DNA from: Phoronis australis
Lineage: Eukaryota; Phoronida; Phoronidae
NCBI GenBank assembly: GCA_002633005.1
Contig: NMRA01000145.1
Location: 275,737-339,736 of the forward strand
DNA: 64,000 nt
Direction of reading: 5' to 3'
The notes below the pieces were generated by a model. It searched no databases. It had not been told where the DNA came from and saw nothing but the letters and a program-made list of their open reading frames with translations. Made by a program: the position numbers and the translations under genes. How positions within the stretch are numbered: position 1 is the stretch's first letter; every line of letters begins with the position of its first letter. Shown in pieces: positions 50,979-62,471 of this stretch.

Positions 50979-51598
50979 GTAAGGGCCGCATCAGTGGCTG
51001 AGATTCATCAGTGGTGGGCCATGCGTTTGTTTTCCATGATTTCTTCTTTGGCTATGGATTCCTCTTCCTTTTCACAATGGGCCTGTTCACTTATTTGTTT
51101 GCACAGCTCAAGATTTAGAACATCGATGTTGCCTTGTGACGTATCGAGTCAATCTACATAATGTTTGCATCACGTGGAAAAATAGCTTGGTTATCCAATC
51201 ATAATGTCGGCATTGTTCTCTGACGTGTCGATTTACATATTTGCCATATATAACCATGCCTGTCTCTGTTTACCATAACATTGTTGTTTGATACTGGGAT
51301 AATTTTTTACTTTAACTTCATATTTGATTTTATGAGTGACAAATATAAGAATAACTAGTCTTTAATAGTTTTCACAAATGTTGGAAAACTTGAGTTCAAC
51401 GTTTGCATTTCTAACTTAGAGATACAATACTTTTGTTCATTCTTTTTTTGGCTTTTTCATACTGGCTACTGAAACTCAGTACATGTTTTATACACTCAGT
51501 ACATCAGGTAGTTCATGGAAAAGACCTCCAGGATTGGAACTGGGATTGTAACTCGGGTTTGTGGTGTTGAATTAAATAGTTACTGTTTTTCTCTCCAG

Positions 51599-51744
51599 CA
51601 ACACACCTACCCAGAGCTAAAACCTTCATCCAGCAGCAGTTTCCCTTCTGTGGAACAGCCACCAATGAGGAAAAAACACTTGGAAGATGTTTTGAAAATT
51701 GAAAGCAAGCAGTTAACCAGTCGGATGGATAGGGCTGGATTACA
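51599..51744 (+). CDS. FAM149B1: FAM149 exon 7
   Basis: Acceptor TTTTTCTCTCCAG, donor ACA|GTAAGT. It encodes QHTYPELKPSSSSSFPSVEQ and then PPMRKKHLEDVLKIESKQ onward. Low-complexity Ser/Pro first, helical charged end. Entry phase 0, exit phase 2 (His at the junction). Confidence 0.85.
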
Positions 51745-52162
51745 GTAAGTTTGGAGCGTTAAAGTGCCATTCAGCATCCTTGTTTGATCCAAAACGACCC
51801 TGGCAAGTGATCTGTTGTTTAATTGTGGTGTGTCTGACTGACAATTAATTAGTTGTTATCCATTTCTGAGTTAGTTTGGACACACTGGGAAAATTTTATA
51901 CTTAGCTATTGACTATCAAAATCTTTATTCTTGACTGAAACCTCAGTGTAGCAACAATATCTTGAAGACTTTTGTAATGATTTTCTTTTCCCTGCCTGTC
52001 AATTTATTGGTCAAACATTCCAATACACTGTGAAATTGGTAAATGTGTGATTTTTTCGATAAGATCTGATTGTTTTTACTTAATTAAAGGCATATTGAAG
52101 ACATCAGATCCTCATGAGGATAAATTGAATTTTAACGTGAAAGCTGTGATGTTTTTTTGTAG

Positions 52163-52325
52163 TGACAGCTTGGAATCCAGGGCGGAGTCGGTGAATTTCC
52201 GAATGAGGCCGGGCAGTGTGACGTACCCCAGGGCTGGAATTACATCGGCTACAAGGAAAACCAGGGTCAAGCTTGCCCCCATTGGGTCGATGACAGACTC
52301 CAACAGAGTAAAAACGCCAAACTGG
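52163..52325 (+). CDS. FAM149B1: FAM149 exon 8
   Basis: Acceptor GTTTTTTTGTAG, donor CTGG|GTACGG. It encodes DSLESRAESVNFRMRPGSVT onward to NRVKTPNW. MRPGS is shared with human FAM149B1. Entry phase 2, exit phase 0. Confidence 0.85.
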
Positions 52326-53458
52326 GTACGGGACGTTACTTTATGTCTTGTGATTATTAGTAAACATATTAATCTTTTAAAAGATTACTTCTTCATGAGA
52401 GACCCACAAAATTACACATTATTGTGGAGAATGTTTTAGAAAAAGTTACCAAGTTCTTTTATAAAGTAGTGCAAATTAAATCCGTTGTAAATCTGCATTC
52501 CATCAAAATTTAACTTGTGATTTAGACAACTTACACTAATTTGTTCCTCACGCAATTTAAAGATAATTTTTGAATTTTGGAAAGAGCATAAATTTCATTT
52601 TGCTTTATACTGGGTTGTACAGGTTCGCTTTCTGCACTGATCGTTATCCCAAGCAGTGTTGAAGTGTCAGTTCTTTCCCAGCTTAGCCTCCGCATCTCAT
52701 CTGTGTAAGAAACGATTTGGACCGGATTTGATGCAATTAGTTGTCTATTAGTTTTTTTTGACGGAACACCAGTTAACAGTAGATTATTTTTGACGGTAAA
52801 TGTGTGCTTGCATTATTTGCACTCCCTTCTCTGATTTTGCAAAGCAGGTGGGATTGGTCCTCAGCTGCCTGTAGCAATGTAAAAATTCAGCAAGTTTTGG
52901 GTTGAATTTAAAATCAAAGTTTTATACATTGCAAAAGTTTATCGCTTGATGTCAGACATAATTTTTTACATGGCATGCATGAAACCATTGTTCTGAGATC
53001 TAGAGTTTACCATGATGTAATAAGAGTTGAACCTCTTTAAAATTGACCAATCTCACCACATAAGATTTGAACGTTTACTCAAAGCGTGTCAGGCGATTGG
53101 TCAATTTTTCAAGCAGTTTTGAGTTAGAGGCTAGTGGTCTCTAGCCTTGTCAAGTACTCGCTAACTGGAAGCACTGGACTGAGTTCTGTAGACTATAATA
53201 CATTAGTTTACACTTGCGACGAAATATCATTGAATTCAATCCCATAATTCAACACTCCAACCTCACCAACCAATCACTTGGATGGCCATCGATTTGCTAG
53301 GATAGGCTAGCAAGCTCCTAGTAAGATCTTTTCTCACAAGAAACTAGGCCTATAAGTGTAAGGATCACTCTCCTGGCCAGTTGCAACTTTTCAACTAAAA
53401 CTTTATTGATCATGAACATTTATTCCAATAAAACATATTTATTTTTTCTTGTATGTAG
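52326..53458 (+). other. FAM149 intron
   Basis: No exon or repeat recognised in this 1.1 kb. Confidence 0.6.
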
Positions 53459-53623
53459 GAGGACGATCCACATTCTCTAATCGGTGAACTGAGAGGAGTT
53501 GGCCTGCATATACCGGACAGAAGTGCCTCCCCTCCGTATTTCTTAGGCAAAATTGGTGCTCTACCCCCAATCCCCGTGAACCTTGAGTCGTCGGAGTCCC
53601 AGGTCAGCATACAAAACAAACAG
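53459..53623 (+). CDS. FAM149B1: FAM149 exon 9
   Basis: Acceptor TTTTTTCTTGTATGTAG, donor CAG|GTAGGT. Exactly 55 codons: EDDPHSLIGELRGVGLHIPD onward, ALPPIPVN, ending SIQNKQ. ELRG...IPD and LPPI match human ILRGARVPVAPD and LLPPIG. Phase 0 at both ends, so it could be skipped without a frame change. Confidence 0.9.
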
Positions 53624-54799
53624 GTAGGTTGTGTACTTCGCCCAATACGTGCAGCTGGTCTAGATNGGGGGGGGGGGTGTGTGTGTGACTGAAAATTGAT
53701 TGGGTTTGGTTGGCCTCGTGAATTATCTCATAGAACTGCTCGATTTCGATTTTGATGTGGGTGTGTCATTCAGGATTGGCTACGCTGTTGGTATTTTTTT
53801 CCCTAAACATTAAGTACCCGCATGTAAAATGGTTGTTTTTTCACTTTTTAAATGGTAAAAGCTCTTGTATTGTCAAAATACAGAATGCTCTTGTTTATAT
53901 AGACTAATTGAAAAGTTTTGTTGCAAAATGAGATATCTGCCAAATTTGAATACTGAAATAGGACTGTCATATATCGCTGTTTGGAAGGAAATAGCATTCA
54001 TCAAGACAGGTTGTATCAGGTTTTGGTGAAAAATGATTGAGGTTTCGAGTAGCCTTGACGATCGATGGTGTTGTCATAAGTGGTTCTAAAATTTCAAATT
54101 TGGCGGATATCTCATTTTGCAATGAAACTCTGCGATATAAGGTCAGTGGCCATCCAAAACTCCTTGGAATTAAAATGAGTGTTATGTTACAACTCGTTGT
54201 TATGGATCTGGTGATATATATCTGCAATATTTTATGAACATTGTGGCATCTGTGGGAAGTAACCCGTTATGGTAATGTGTCCTCAAATTCGAACAAAAAT
54301 AATGGCTAAAATTGTCATTTTTTTCATTTTTCTAACACTCACTGCATTGCCAAAATGATCAAAATTTCATCATTTATTTGTTGAAGACAGTGGTATTATA
54401 TAAAGTTTTCAACTAATCAAGCAAAACTGTCTTCTTGTTTACTCTTATTGAAAATGTTTCTATAAAGTAAAATTTTACTGCTCCACTATATTATGTTTGA
54501 ATTTGAAGAAGCTTTACCGTAATGTTTTTTAGCATGGATAGGAAGTTAACTGTTTGTCATTCACGTGTTTGATTTTTAATTTCATTCAAGCATGATGAAG
54601 TTGTCGCTGTAATTTTGGTCCAAATTTTGTATTTGTATTAAGGAAATGTCTTTTAAGTGAAAAAATTACACATTAAAGATTTAGATTTTGTTGTAAAAGT
54701 TTAGATTTGATAGTTGCTCAGTTACAAAAATCTGGCAAAGATGTTAACTATTGTCGAATATATAGTGTATTGATGTTAAGGGAAAGCTTTTTGTTTCAG
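53624..54799 (+). other. FAM149 intron with repeat B and a base ambiguity
   Basis: A G run and TG microsatellite with one N at 53666, and family B copy 6 at 54288-54522. No other exon seen. Confidence 0.6.
54288..54522 (+). repeat. Dispersed repeat family B, copy 6
   Basis: Left block AAATTCGAACAAAAATAATG; ends GAAGCTTTACCGTAATG. Closest to copy 4 at 42282-42500. Confidence 0.55.
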
Positions 54800-54934
54800 A
54801 AAAAGACTCACTTTAATAGTAGAGCTAGCAGTGCCGTTCATGACAGCAAAGACGCCCGACTCCTTTACAAAGAAAAACCCCACCTCAGCTTTAACGCGGA
54901 TTGGAATAGGCCGAGTACAACGCATACATTCAGG
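54800..54934 (+). CDS. FAM149B1: FAM149 exon 10
   Basis: Acceptor CTTTTTGTTTCAG, donor AGG|GTGAGT. Exactly 45 codons: KKTHFNSRASSAVHDSKDAR onward, ending NRPSTTHTFR. The end matches human RPNTTQSF. Phase 0 at both ends. Confidence 0.9.
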
Positions 54935-55792
54935 GTGAGTAAGGGTCGAAGCAACCATTTTAGCCAAACATGCATGGGTGGGGTATGAAGAGTCTTTTTG
55001 GGCAGTGCGGCGTTGCATTCTGTTAGTGTCTTGCTAGTTTGGCGAAATCATGTCAGTTAAAGGCTAGCGTTTTGTGAGTAAGCTCGCTAATTAACTACCG
55101 AAAACTAGAAAAATGACCACCAGCAAAGTGATTAAATGGCTGGGCTGTTGAATTTTGGGAGGAATATTCAGTATTTCCTGTTTCCTAAACCCCAGGTGTC
55201 TTGTGAATAACTAACATGGTGCAATGCGACCCTGTTGACGACTGTGTCCTTATCTGTAGTAGACACGATTGTTCACATGTTTTTGCTCATCCAAAGTAAA
55301 TTCATTCTGGTCTTATACTTTGTTTGAACTGAAATTGCTTTCAAAAAATTGCCTGGAATTCCCGTGAGGGTCACACTGTTGTGGCGATCGAAACTAATCG
55401 GACTTGGCAAGGAACTATTCTGAAGCCATGATAACATGTTAGGTCTTCTCAAGCCTAGACATATTTCTAATCTGAGTAAGGAACGAGGTGACTCTAATTT
55501 TATGATAACACGTGGTCTAAATGAAAAGTTGGTTTTTAACCTAGCCTTTGTTTTTTTGGAGAAGATGAATTTCTAGCTGTAATAAAATTTGTGCTAAAGG
55601 TAACTTACGTGTGGTGTGCAAAATTGTTATTTATAACTTATAGATTTGTTCTTGACAAAGAAGTATCTTTGATTATGCTTCTTAAGATCAATTGTATCTG
55701 ACAAGATGGAAAATGTGACCTCAGTTCATATAATAATAATAATATAATAATATATTGACTTAAATTAACATGTGATTCTTAAATCATTTCAG

Positions 55793-55874
55793 TCGGATAT
55801 GATGACCCCCTTCGGTAACCCCCGCCGTTCATCTACACCGCATGACATTAATGGCAAACGAGGAGTGAGTCAGA
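55793..55874 (+). CDS. FAM149B1: FAM149 exon 11
   Basis: Acceptor CTTAAATCATTTCAG, donor AGA|GTAAGT. It encodes SDMMTPFGNPRRSSTPHDIN and GKRGVSQ. NPRRSS parallels QYRRSC in human. Entry phase 0, exit phase 1. Confidence 0.88.
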
Positions 55875-56560
55875 GTAAGTCTGGAAGCAATTTTGTGAAA
55901 TTTTGATTTTGTGATATGACATTAAGTGGGTTCCAGTGTTCTACAATTCATTAAAATGTTGTGCTTATGAATATATTTTATTATTTAAGCACAGACATCT
56001 TCTAAATTATTTTTTTCTTGAAAATTCATGATTTTCGATGTGGCATGAAGACACTACTCCAAGTTTGGACTGACATTCCAGACCTGATAAAAATTTTTAC
56101 TGAAATAACGTTTCACGCATCAGGATGCCAATTTCATTAGTTTGGTTATTGAAATAAACTTGGGCCATGTGAAATGACGACGAATACATGCTTAGAATTT
56201 CCTGCCTGCACAGCTCCATGTATTGTGCTTCAGTTGGTTGATCTTCTTCTAGTGTTTGTGGACGTTCCAGAAAGTCCCAGCGAAGGCTGGTAGTACTCCC
56301 TCTGTTGGGCAAGTAGATTGAGGTCCCACTCGTTTCCACACGTACCCCTCAAATTTGTGAAACCCCAAATCCATGTGGATATTGACGTGTGCGTGCGTGC
56401 GGTTTGTATTTATGTGTACTGGCAAACGTGGCACTCCTTCCCGGAGCTGTCTTTTCCTGTGTTTCATCTCGGGAGGAGTGTGTGCCATGGTAATTACCCA
56501 TGTTTCTCCACCCCGGTTGTTCAGCGCTTGTATTGTCACGTGTTGTCCCTCCTTCACCAG
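55875..56560 (+). other. FAM149 intron
   Basis: No exon recognised. The open frames near 56318-56570 are extensions of exon 12 or antisense shadows. Confidence 0.6.
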
Positions 56561-56677
56561 ATTCGTCAAGCTTTCTCGGCATTACGGGTAGCAGCATCAG
56601 CAATCCCCCGAACACAGACCACGGTCAAGGGGATGAGGACGACGACGTCGGCTATATCATACACCACTCTCAGATCG
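56561..56677 (+). CDS. FAM149B1: FAM149 exon 12 (last shared exon)
   Basis: Acceptor CCCTCCTTCACCAG, donor ATCG|GTGAGT. It encodes SSSFLGITGSSISNPPNTDH and then GQGDEDDDVGYIIHHSQI. Exit phase is 1, which is exactly the phase accepted by all three last exons downstream. The acidic DEDDD run is notable. Confidence 0.88.
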
Positions 56678-57737
56678 GTGAGTATCGGTCACGGTGTTGT
56701 ACATTATGATAGTTGAGAGTTGAACGGAACACATGTTGGCTTTAGAAACAATGCAAAACAAAGCTAGAGTATGACATGTTGGACCGGTGAAGGTGAAGTA
56801 TTCTGTGATGAAGTTTTCTGTTCAAGCACCAACATGATTTTGACGTTTTTGTTTCTGTCGTAGTATGAACTGGAGCTGAGTGACTGAGTTTTACTCATGT
56901 ACTCTATAATATATACAGATGTTAATTCAGGTTACAAGTTTTGTACTTGGTGTCCCCTAGTTTGAGGCTGCAAATAAAAGGTTACGAGTTCAAAATTAAG
57001 CATGCTGCGTCATTGTTGGAGTTATTGAGTGTGACCTTCGGATATTTATTTGTGCACGAAGCAACCTTTATACACGTCTTGTGTACTATTAGTACTCAGA
57101 ACTGAGGGTGAAAACTGAACTGAGAAGAACATTTCTGACCCATTACAGCCCTACACAATAAGGGGGAGTTTGGAGTTTGTGCCCTTGAGCAACTATTGTC
57201 TGCTGTGATGTTGCCGATATGTAGTTATTGTTACTTGAAATAGACTTGTGTGCATAACTGCATCCAGATGTCCATTTTGTGAAAAGTGACTTAGGCTTAA
57301 GTTAGGAATTTGGTCTTACACTCCCCACAGCTAGTTCTGGAAATACTTAAATGTCACTTCAGCAAAAATACAAAGGCGCTGAGACTGTCTCCATAGTTCT
57401 AATGAGTGAGATAATTTCTATACTCTTTTCTAGGTTGTGATGTGGTAATATTTACATGGTTATACCTTTATTAAGTATTTGGGAAGTGGCAGCGTAAGGC
57501 CAAATTTCTGTCTTCAGTCTTTTAAGACTTCAAAGTCACTTTCACGAAACAGACCATAGTAGTTGCATTTAAGATTGGTCTCGATTCAATTTAGCTATAG
57601 TCATAGTTATCGCAGTCTTAGTCGATATGTTATTGCGTAGTCTACATTTTCCCATTTTAGTTGTAGCAAGCATTCTCAGTTTTACTGGTTAGCGTTAGTT
57701 AGAAGTCTGCATGAAGGTTTATCTAATTCCCTTGCAG
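56678..57737 (+). other. FAM149 intron before the first last exon
   Basis: No exon or repeat recognised. Confidence 0.6.
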
Positions 57738-57778
57738 ATCACCACGCTCTTCTCAGCAAGCTGACGATCAAGGAGTGA
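57738..57778 (+). CDS. FAM149B1: FAM149 alternative last exon T1
   Basis: Acceptor CTAATTCCCTTGCAG. Joined in phase to exon 12 it gives ...SQIDHHALLSKLTIKE and the stop TGA at 57776-57778. Total coding length over the exons found is 1869 bases (622 residues). No AATAAA occurs before T2, so this transcript would probably share the signal at 59223. Confidence 0.7.
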
Positions 57779-58143
57779 CATGTAATGGAAATGTAGTTCG
57801 TGTGTGCGCAAGGTTTTTGGCTTGCTTGTTTGTGATATGTGACATTACTGAATTCAGTTAAAATTAAGTTCGTCGGTTTCCCTTCTCGCGACCGTCCATA
57901 AAATATGCGCGTGACTCAAAGTATTTCAGTAATGAAAATTCATTCTGGAAAGCCCTAATACTTTCACACTCTAAAGGAATTACCCATTGGGTGATGTCTA
58001 ATGCACGGTCAAAATCATTTGATATCTGACAAAAAGTACAACATATTTGAACGTAGTTAGTAATGTCACATCGTCACATTGTCGGCTGTTTTGTAACGGA
58101 TCTATTTGTTGATTAACATGCATTGCTGTATTCTTCTTCATAG

Positions 58144-58229
58144 GAAACGCCAGTCCCCGCAGTGAACAAAATGGGTTCCGCCTTCGCACCAGATCCTTTA
58201 CTCTGCCTTCTGTTAACAAACTTGTTTGA
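58144..58229 (+). CDS. FAM149B1: FAM149 alternative last exon T2
   Basis: Acceptor GTATTCTTCTTCATAG. In phase with exon 12 it gives ...SQIGNASPRSEQNGF and then RLRTRSFTLPSVNKLV, stop TGA at 58227-58229. The tail is basic and Ser-rich, quite unlike T1. Total 1914 bases (637 residues). Confidence 0.7.
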
Positions 58230-59222
58230 CTGTATGCTTGGTAATCCATGGTGCCGTGATGTGGTCTGACTGTGTGCACTGGGTTAACCCACTGTTTAAC
58301 AACACAATTATTGTAAAGTAGTGACGTGATGTCACTCCATGCCAGCTCTGCTCGTTTTGCAGTTTTACATGATAAAGGCATTAGAATTTGTCACAACCAA
58401 TAATGCAGTTGCCTGGGAGTTTTTTCATAGCCGTGTAGTGCCATCTGGTGACAGCCTTTAGTTATGTCCTAAAACAGTTTCTCATATATGCACTAGTAAA
58501 ATGTGTAGTTTTAACATAGCTGTTGTTAAACAGTGAGTGTTGTCCAGTTAACAAGAGCCTCTGCTATGGAGAGTGCTCAAACGTGTTGGTCTAGTTGCGT
58601 GTGTGGTATGTTGTGGTCCTTCCGTTTGTGGATTAACATTTGCTTTTCAGTGGTGGTTGAAGTGTTTCTTGGCAAACAAAATTGTTTTTTGTGTTTTGGC
58701 TTTTGTTAGTTTGAGGTTTTACCCACGTCGACTTTTGAATTGATCTGCCATTGATGTGTAAGTTGTAAATTTAATCTGAACAGACTACTGTACTGATTTT
58801 GAATTTTAGTGTAGCTCTGCCCATTTTGGGCTCAGGGACAGGCTGTTGAGAAGTTGGCATGGGTGTCAGGCTGTTGCTGTCCTAAAACTCATCAACTTTT
58901 GACCTCAAACTTTGACCCTTTGTTGGTAGAGATAGGGGAGATTTACCTCGATTGTCCTGCACCATACAACATTGATGGCGGCAAGAGTTATGCTGTAATT
59001 TTATCATGCATGGACGTTTTATGTCATGTTACAGTGAGGTGTATTCTTTAGTTTTAGCTGAAGCATCCAAGCTTGGGTGTGTATTGATTTCTAGATCGTT
59101 GAGTTACACTACCTGAACCTGAACTTAAGTGTGCTTCTGTTGGTTACCTTTGGTTTTGTTCATATGTTGCGTGTTAAGTCGTTTCAGCTTTATTTTTTAT
59201 TTTAAGATGGCAAAAAGAAATG

Positions 59223-59228
59223 AATAAA
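59223..59228 (+). promoter_or_regulatory. Polyadenylation signal for T1/T2 transcripts
   Basis: AATAAA followed within 30 bases by a TG-rich stretch (GTGTGTATATATAG), about 1 kb after the T2 stop. Confidence 0.5.
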
Positions 59229-59480
59229 TACTCAGAACTATTATAGTGTGTATATATAGTTGTATTGTTATAAATCGTCGTGTTCATATCGTGTAAGCAT
59301 GAAATGTGAAATATATGAAGACTAGCCTTTGTTTTTTATGTTATAATGTGCCTTCTGTTAAAATTAACATTGGGCTTAGACTACCTATGTTAAAACCACC
59401 CTCATCTTGATCTTTAAAAAGGTTGGAAGTGCTTTCTAGGCTTTGAAAGAACTCGCAGGAAATAACTTACAATACAAGTG

Positions 59481-59700
59481 AAAAATATTCACCCGAAATT
59501 GCCTGTCACAATGGCTGGGCAGAAGCTGAATTCATCGTCATAGTAACCTTTCATGTTCGAGAATGAATGGCGGTTAATTAACAGGAAAGTCTGTAAGATG
59601 GTTAAGCCACTGTGTAATTAGAATTCAGCCGCTCTTATAGTTAGTATCAGTCATTTTCATTGTTCAAAGAACTATTTGTCATGACGATAACATGGTAAGC
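59481..59700 (+). repeat. Dispersed repeat family C, copy 3
   Basis: Shares AAAAATATTCA, GAGAATGAATGGCG, AACAGGAAAGT and TTAAGCCA blocks in order with 32755-33010; more diverged than copies 1 and 2. Confidence 0.5.
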
Positions 59701-60081
59701 TTGGCAGGCTCTTCCCCAAACATGTATTTCTGACAGTGCTGTGAATTGGCTGTCTACTTTCTTCATTTCTGGGGACTGTTGCTTATGGAGTGATATATGG
59801 CTTAAATCAGAAACTTTTTCTTGGGCTCCACACAAGTATTCCCAGTGAATAGTGTTGGATTTAAAATCAGGAAAGTACAAAGTCTCAGAGAGCATGCCTA
59901 AAGTAACTAATGAATCTGTGTTTTAAAAGTATTGTCATTTTGGTGAATCATTCTGTGCATTGCAGATTGGTTGCAAAGTGGGAGCGTAAGAAACAGTTCT
60001 GACTGTGGCCTTTAGTCACTTTTTATGAAACAACCTTGAAGTCGAGTGCTCACAGTTGTAACCTTTTGTCTTCATTTTCAG

Positions 60082-60152
60082 CTCCAAGAGAAGGTGGACA
60101 CCTGAATAATCCTTACCGCAAAGCAAAATTTATCAGCTCCTTGGCGAGGTGA
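60082..60152 (+). CDS. FAM149B1: FAM149 alternative last exon T3
   Basis: Acceptor TTTTGTCTTCATTTTCAG. In phase with exon 12 it gives ...SQIAPREGGHLNNPY and then RKAKFISSLAR, stop TGA at 60150-60152. Total 1899 bases (632 residues). It has the best polypyrimidine tract of the three. Confidence 0.7.
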
Positions 60153-61602
60153 TAAAAAGCCCATGGCATGCTGAATAGAGTACTGCTAAAAGGACCAGTT
60201 GGGAGTGACGTGGTGAATGGTTACTTAAACACGCAATTACACTGCTGAACAGTCTGCAGTCAAATCATTCTTGAGGCCAAAGGTCAGACGTGGCCAGTGT
60301 GATACAGTGTAGCTTTACGCAATCAGCCAATCAAGAGAGGACTTGACCAGCGGCCATGTTGGCTGAAAGATGGCGCACGTCTGCTTGTGAGATTTAGGAA
60401 CAGACTTTCCCTATGTGATATTGGACACTGAGGAATATAACTTCACTTTTATTTTTATGTGATCTCTAACAAGTCCATCTTTTTTGAAAGGAAGGAAACT
60501 AGTAAAGTTTATTTGACTGGAGATGGACAAAGTTGCCTGATGTGACCAAAGGCGGATTGTATATGGTGTTCCAGAGAAAAACGTTTGTCTTCAAATAGGC
60601 AATTATGTAAGCATGTATCAGACTCATCGTATAAGATCACTGATTGGTTACTGTATATTTGCGTATTTATGCCCATGTTCTTGAAGGTGAGGCTTCGCCT
60701 TTGTCTGGAATTAGGCACATGCCCCCTATAGGGGAAATACTTGAGTAGAACCATGGAATGCGGAAGAAACCTTAAAACTATGCGAGTCAAATTTGACTTT
60801 TCAATTACAGAATAGTAGGTGTTGACATGTACAGTAATATCACCAGTTTAGGTTATAATGATGCAGACACATGAAATTTCATTTTTTCATTTTGAAATAT
60901 AAGTAACACCAAACAAGTGTTGCTACTTTAAAGTTCTATATGATATTAGCGAGATTTTACCGCATTCAGTTCAGCACTAACTGTTAAATAAAAGAATGGA
61001 CAGGAAAATATAGTTTAAGATGTGTACATGTACCTAGGCACCTACACCTATATACATAACTTAGGTGCCTGTATGTGAAAACAATTGAGTAGGTGCATGG
61101 GCCTAAATATGTACGTATACCATAAAATCTCACAAACCTAAGACAAGATATAGTGGACAAGATGAAATTTTATTTTTTTTAATAAATAATTGACTCCAAA
61201 CAAAAGCTTTATTTCAAAGTTCTATACCTAAGCTACCTTTGAGAAATTGTGGGGCATTTACAACATTTTGAAAAATGGAAAAGGTCAAATTTGGCAATTA
61301 TTTTTGTTCGAAATTGATGCAATTTTGCCGTACTGTAACTATTTGAAACCTTGATTTACTTTGTCCGTGATCTGAACATGACATATTCGTGACTAAAAGT
61401 CTGATTAACCTGTTCGTATCTTGTTTTTAGCCTTTATAGAATATTTATTTTCTGTTTCATTTAGTCATCATTTTATTGATGCCCCTGTAAAACAAAGCTA
61501 CCTCAGTGTTTGTTAGACAGTTGTGTATCTGAAGTTGTTTTATCTGGAACACCATGTTGGAATCAAGAATTAGAAAATGTGTTACATCTAAATGAACAAA
61601 GA
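60153..61602 (+). other. T3 3' UTR and flank
   Basis: An AATAAA at 60987-60992, inside a family B-related block (60835-61335), could end the T3 transcript. No coding frame of note. Confidence 0.4.
60835..61335 (-). repeat. Dispersed repeat family B, inverted or composite copies
   Basis: Begins with TACAGTAATATCACCAGTTT, contains GCGAGATTTTACCGC at about 60950 and ATAAAATCTCACAAACCTAA at about 61121, and ends GGCAATTATTTTTGTTCGAA with TTTTGCCGTACTGTAA. The ends are inverted relative to each other, so the family has terminal inverted repeats. Confidence 0.45.
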
Positions 61603-62470
61603 TTAACCAATTTTTACGTCAAAGTATAAACTATTTTTGATGGAGATTGTGTACATATATTGATATGATGTAAATTGTACAGAAATTAAACTTAGGAATC
61701 TCATTATTTTCTCTGGGAATGCCCTAGCTTGCTTTTTGTAACGTTCGGTCAGTGTTGCCATTCCAAGACAGTTGCATTGTTGACAAAATTCGTTGATGCT
61801 GATAGTCACTAATAGGTAGATGTTCAAGTTAGATGTTACTCGTGATAATACAATTCTAATGTTTTGGCCCAGTTAAAAAGTTTAATTGAACCCAAATGGC
61901 CAACGTTTTTTATTTACCACAAAATGTATGTTCTTGGTATTATTTTCCTCCAGGAAATTCAGTTTCTTTGTAAACACCTTGTTAAAATGCATTTTCTGTA
62001 GCTCAGCATATTAAATATCCTGTAACTCGTTTGTACTGCATGTAATTGATTCTGTTGTCTCTGATTTGCCAATAGAGGGCAGGTCGCTGGGTATACATGT
62101 GAGTGACCTCTTATTGCAAGCCCTGTCCTAAGAAAGGTGATGTCACTGTCTGTTTACACCTGCTCTATTAAAGTTCATTATTTTCCTTGTTCATGTAATT
62201 CCTTTCAGACAGGGTATTCACCTGAATGTTCATAGATGCAGTATTGTCTTTAAGAACCATTACCATCACTAAGTATTACATCTCTACAGATCAATAAACT
62301 TTCATTATTTTTTCATCAAGCATGTACTAACTTTACCAATAATTGTGCATAGTTATGCAAATGTGGAACTTTAAGGATAAGAGTCGCACTCCAGTTGTTG
62401 TAAGGGATTGTGCATAATTATCAACTTTTTCAATAGAGAACGAGATGGTTAACGGCTGGCGTACGCTTTT
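61603..62470. repeat. Direct duplication, left copy (868 bases)
   Basis: Runs from TTAACCAATTTTTACGTC to GGCGTACGCTTTT and is repeated at 62472-63341 with a small number of substitutions and a two-base length change. A single N at 62471 separates the copies. There is no gene inside; the minus-strand 74-codon frame occurs in both copies only because the copies are alike. Confidence 0.97.
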
Positions 62471-62471
62471 N

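Larger units (their letters stand above)
58230..60081 (+). other. T2 3' UTR and region before T3
   Basis: After the T2 stop, non-coding sequence runs about 1 kb to a polyadenylation signal at 59223; a family C repeat copy then lies at 59481-59700. No other exon is seen before T3. The 127-codon minus-strand frame at 57998-58381 is a shadow of T2. Confidence 0.5.
30729..60152 (+). other. FAM149B1: FAM149-family gene (FAM149B1-like), whole locus
   Basis: Twelve internal exons on the plus strand, at the positions listed below, join in consistent phase. With any of three last exons they give 622, 637 or 632 residues, close to the 582 of human FAM149B1 as I recall it. Matches to the human protein run along its length: KAVPxxL then (K/R)GI at the N end; the DUF3719 region (LFEEIDSLLYE ... 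FPHLR) in exons 4 and 5; EYMALD; YPPLTP; MRPGS; ELRG; LPPI; and RPSTTHTFR near the C end. Human FAM149B1 is known from Joubert/orofaciodigital syndrome and is reported to work with TBC1D32 and CDK20 in ciliary transport; a ciliary role here is by homology. The start codon exon is missing. The first two introns seen are 7.1 and 8.7 kb, the rest about 0.3-1.9 kb. FAM149A is the other vertebrate paralogue; assignment to B1 rather than the shared ancestor is uncertain. Confidence 0.85.

Noticed and set aside
52047-52439. 130-codon frame
   Set aside because: It is FAM149 exon 8 plus flanking intron; only 52163-52325 is supported.
56318-56716. 132-codon and overlapping frames
   Set aside because: Intron sequence plus exon 12 in a shifted frame; the phase that fits exon 11 is the one used for 56561-56677.
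57998-58381. 127-codon minus-strand frame
   Set aside because: Antisense shadow of last exon T2.
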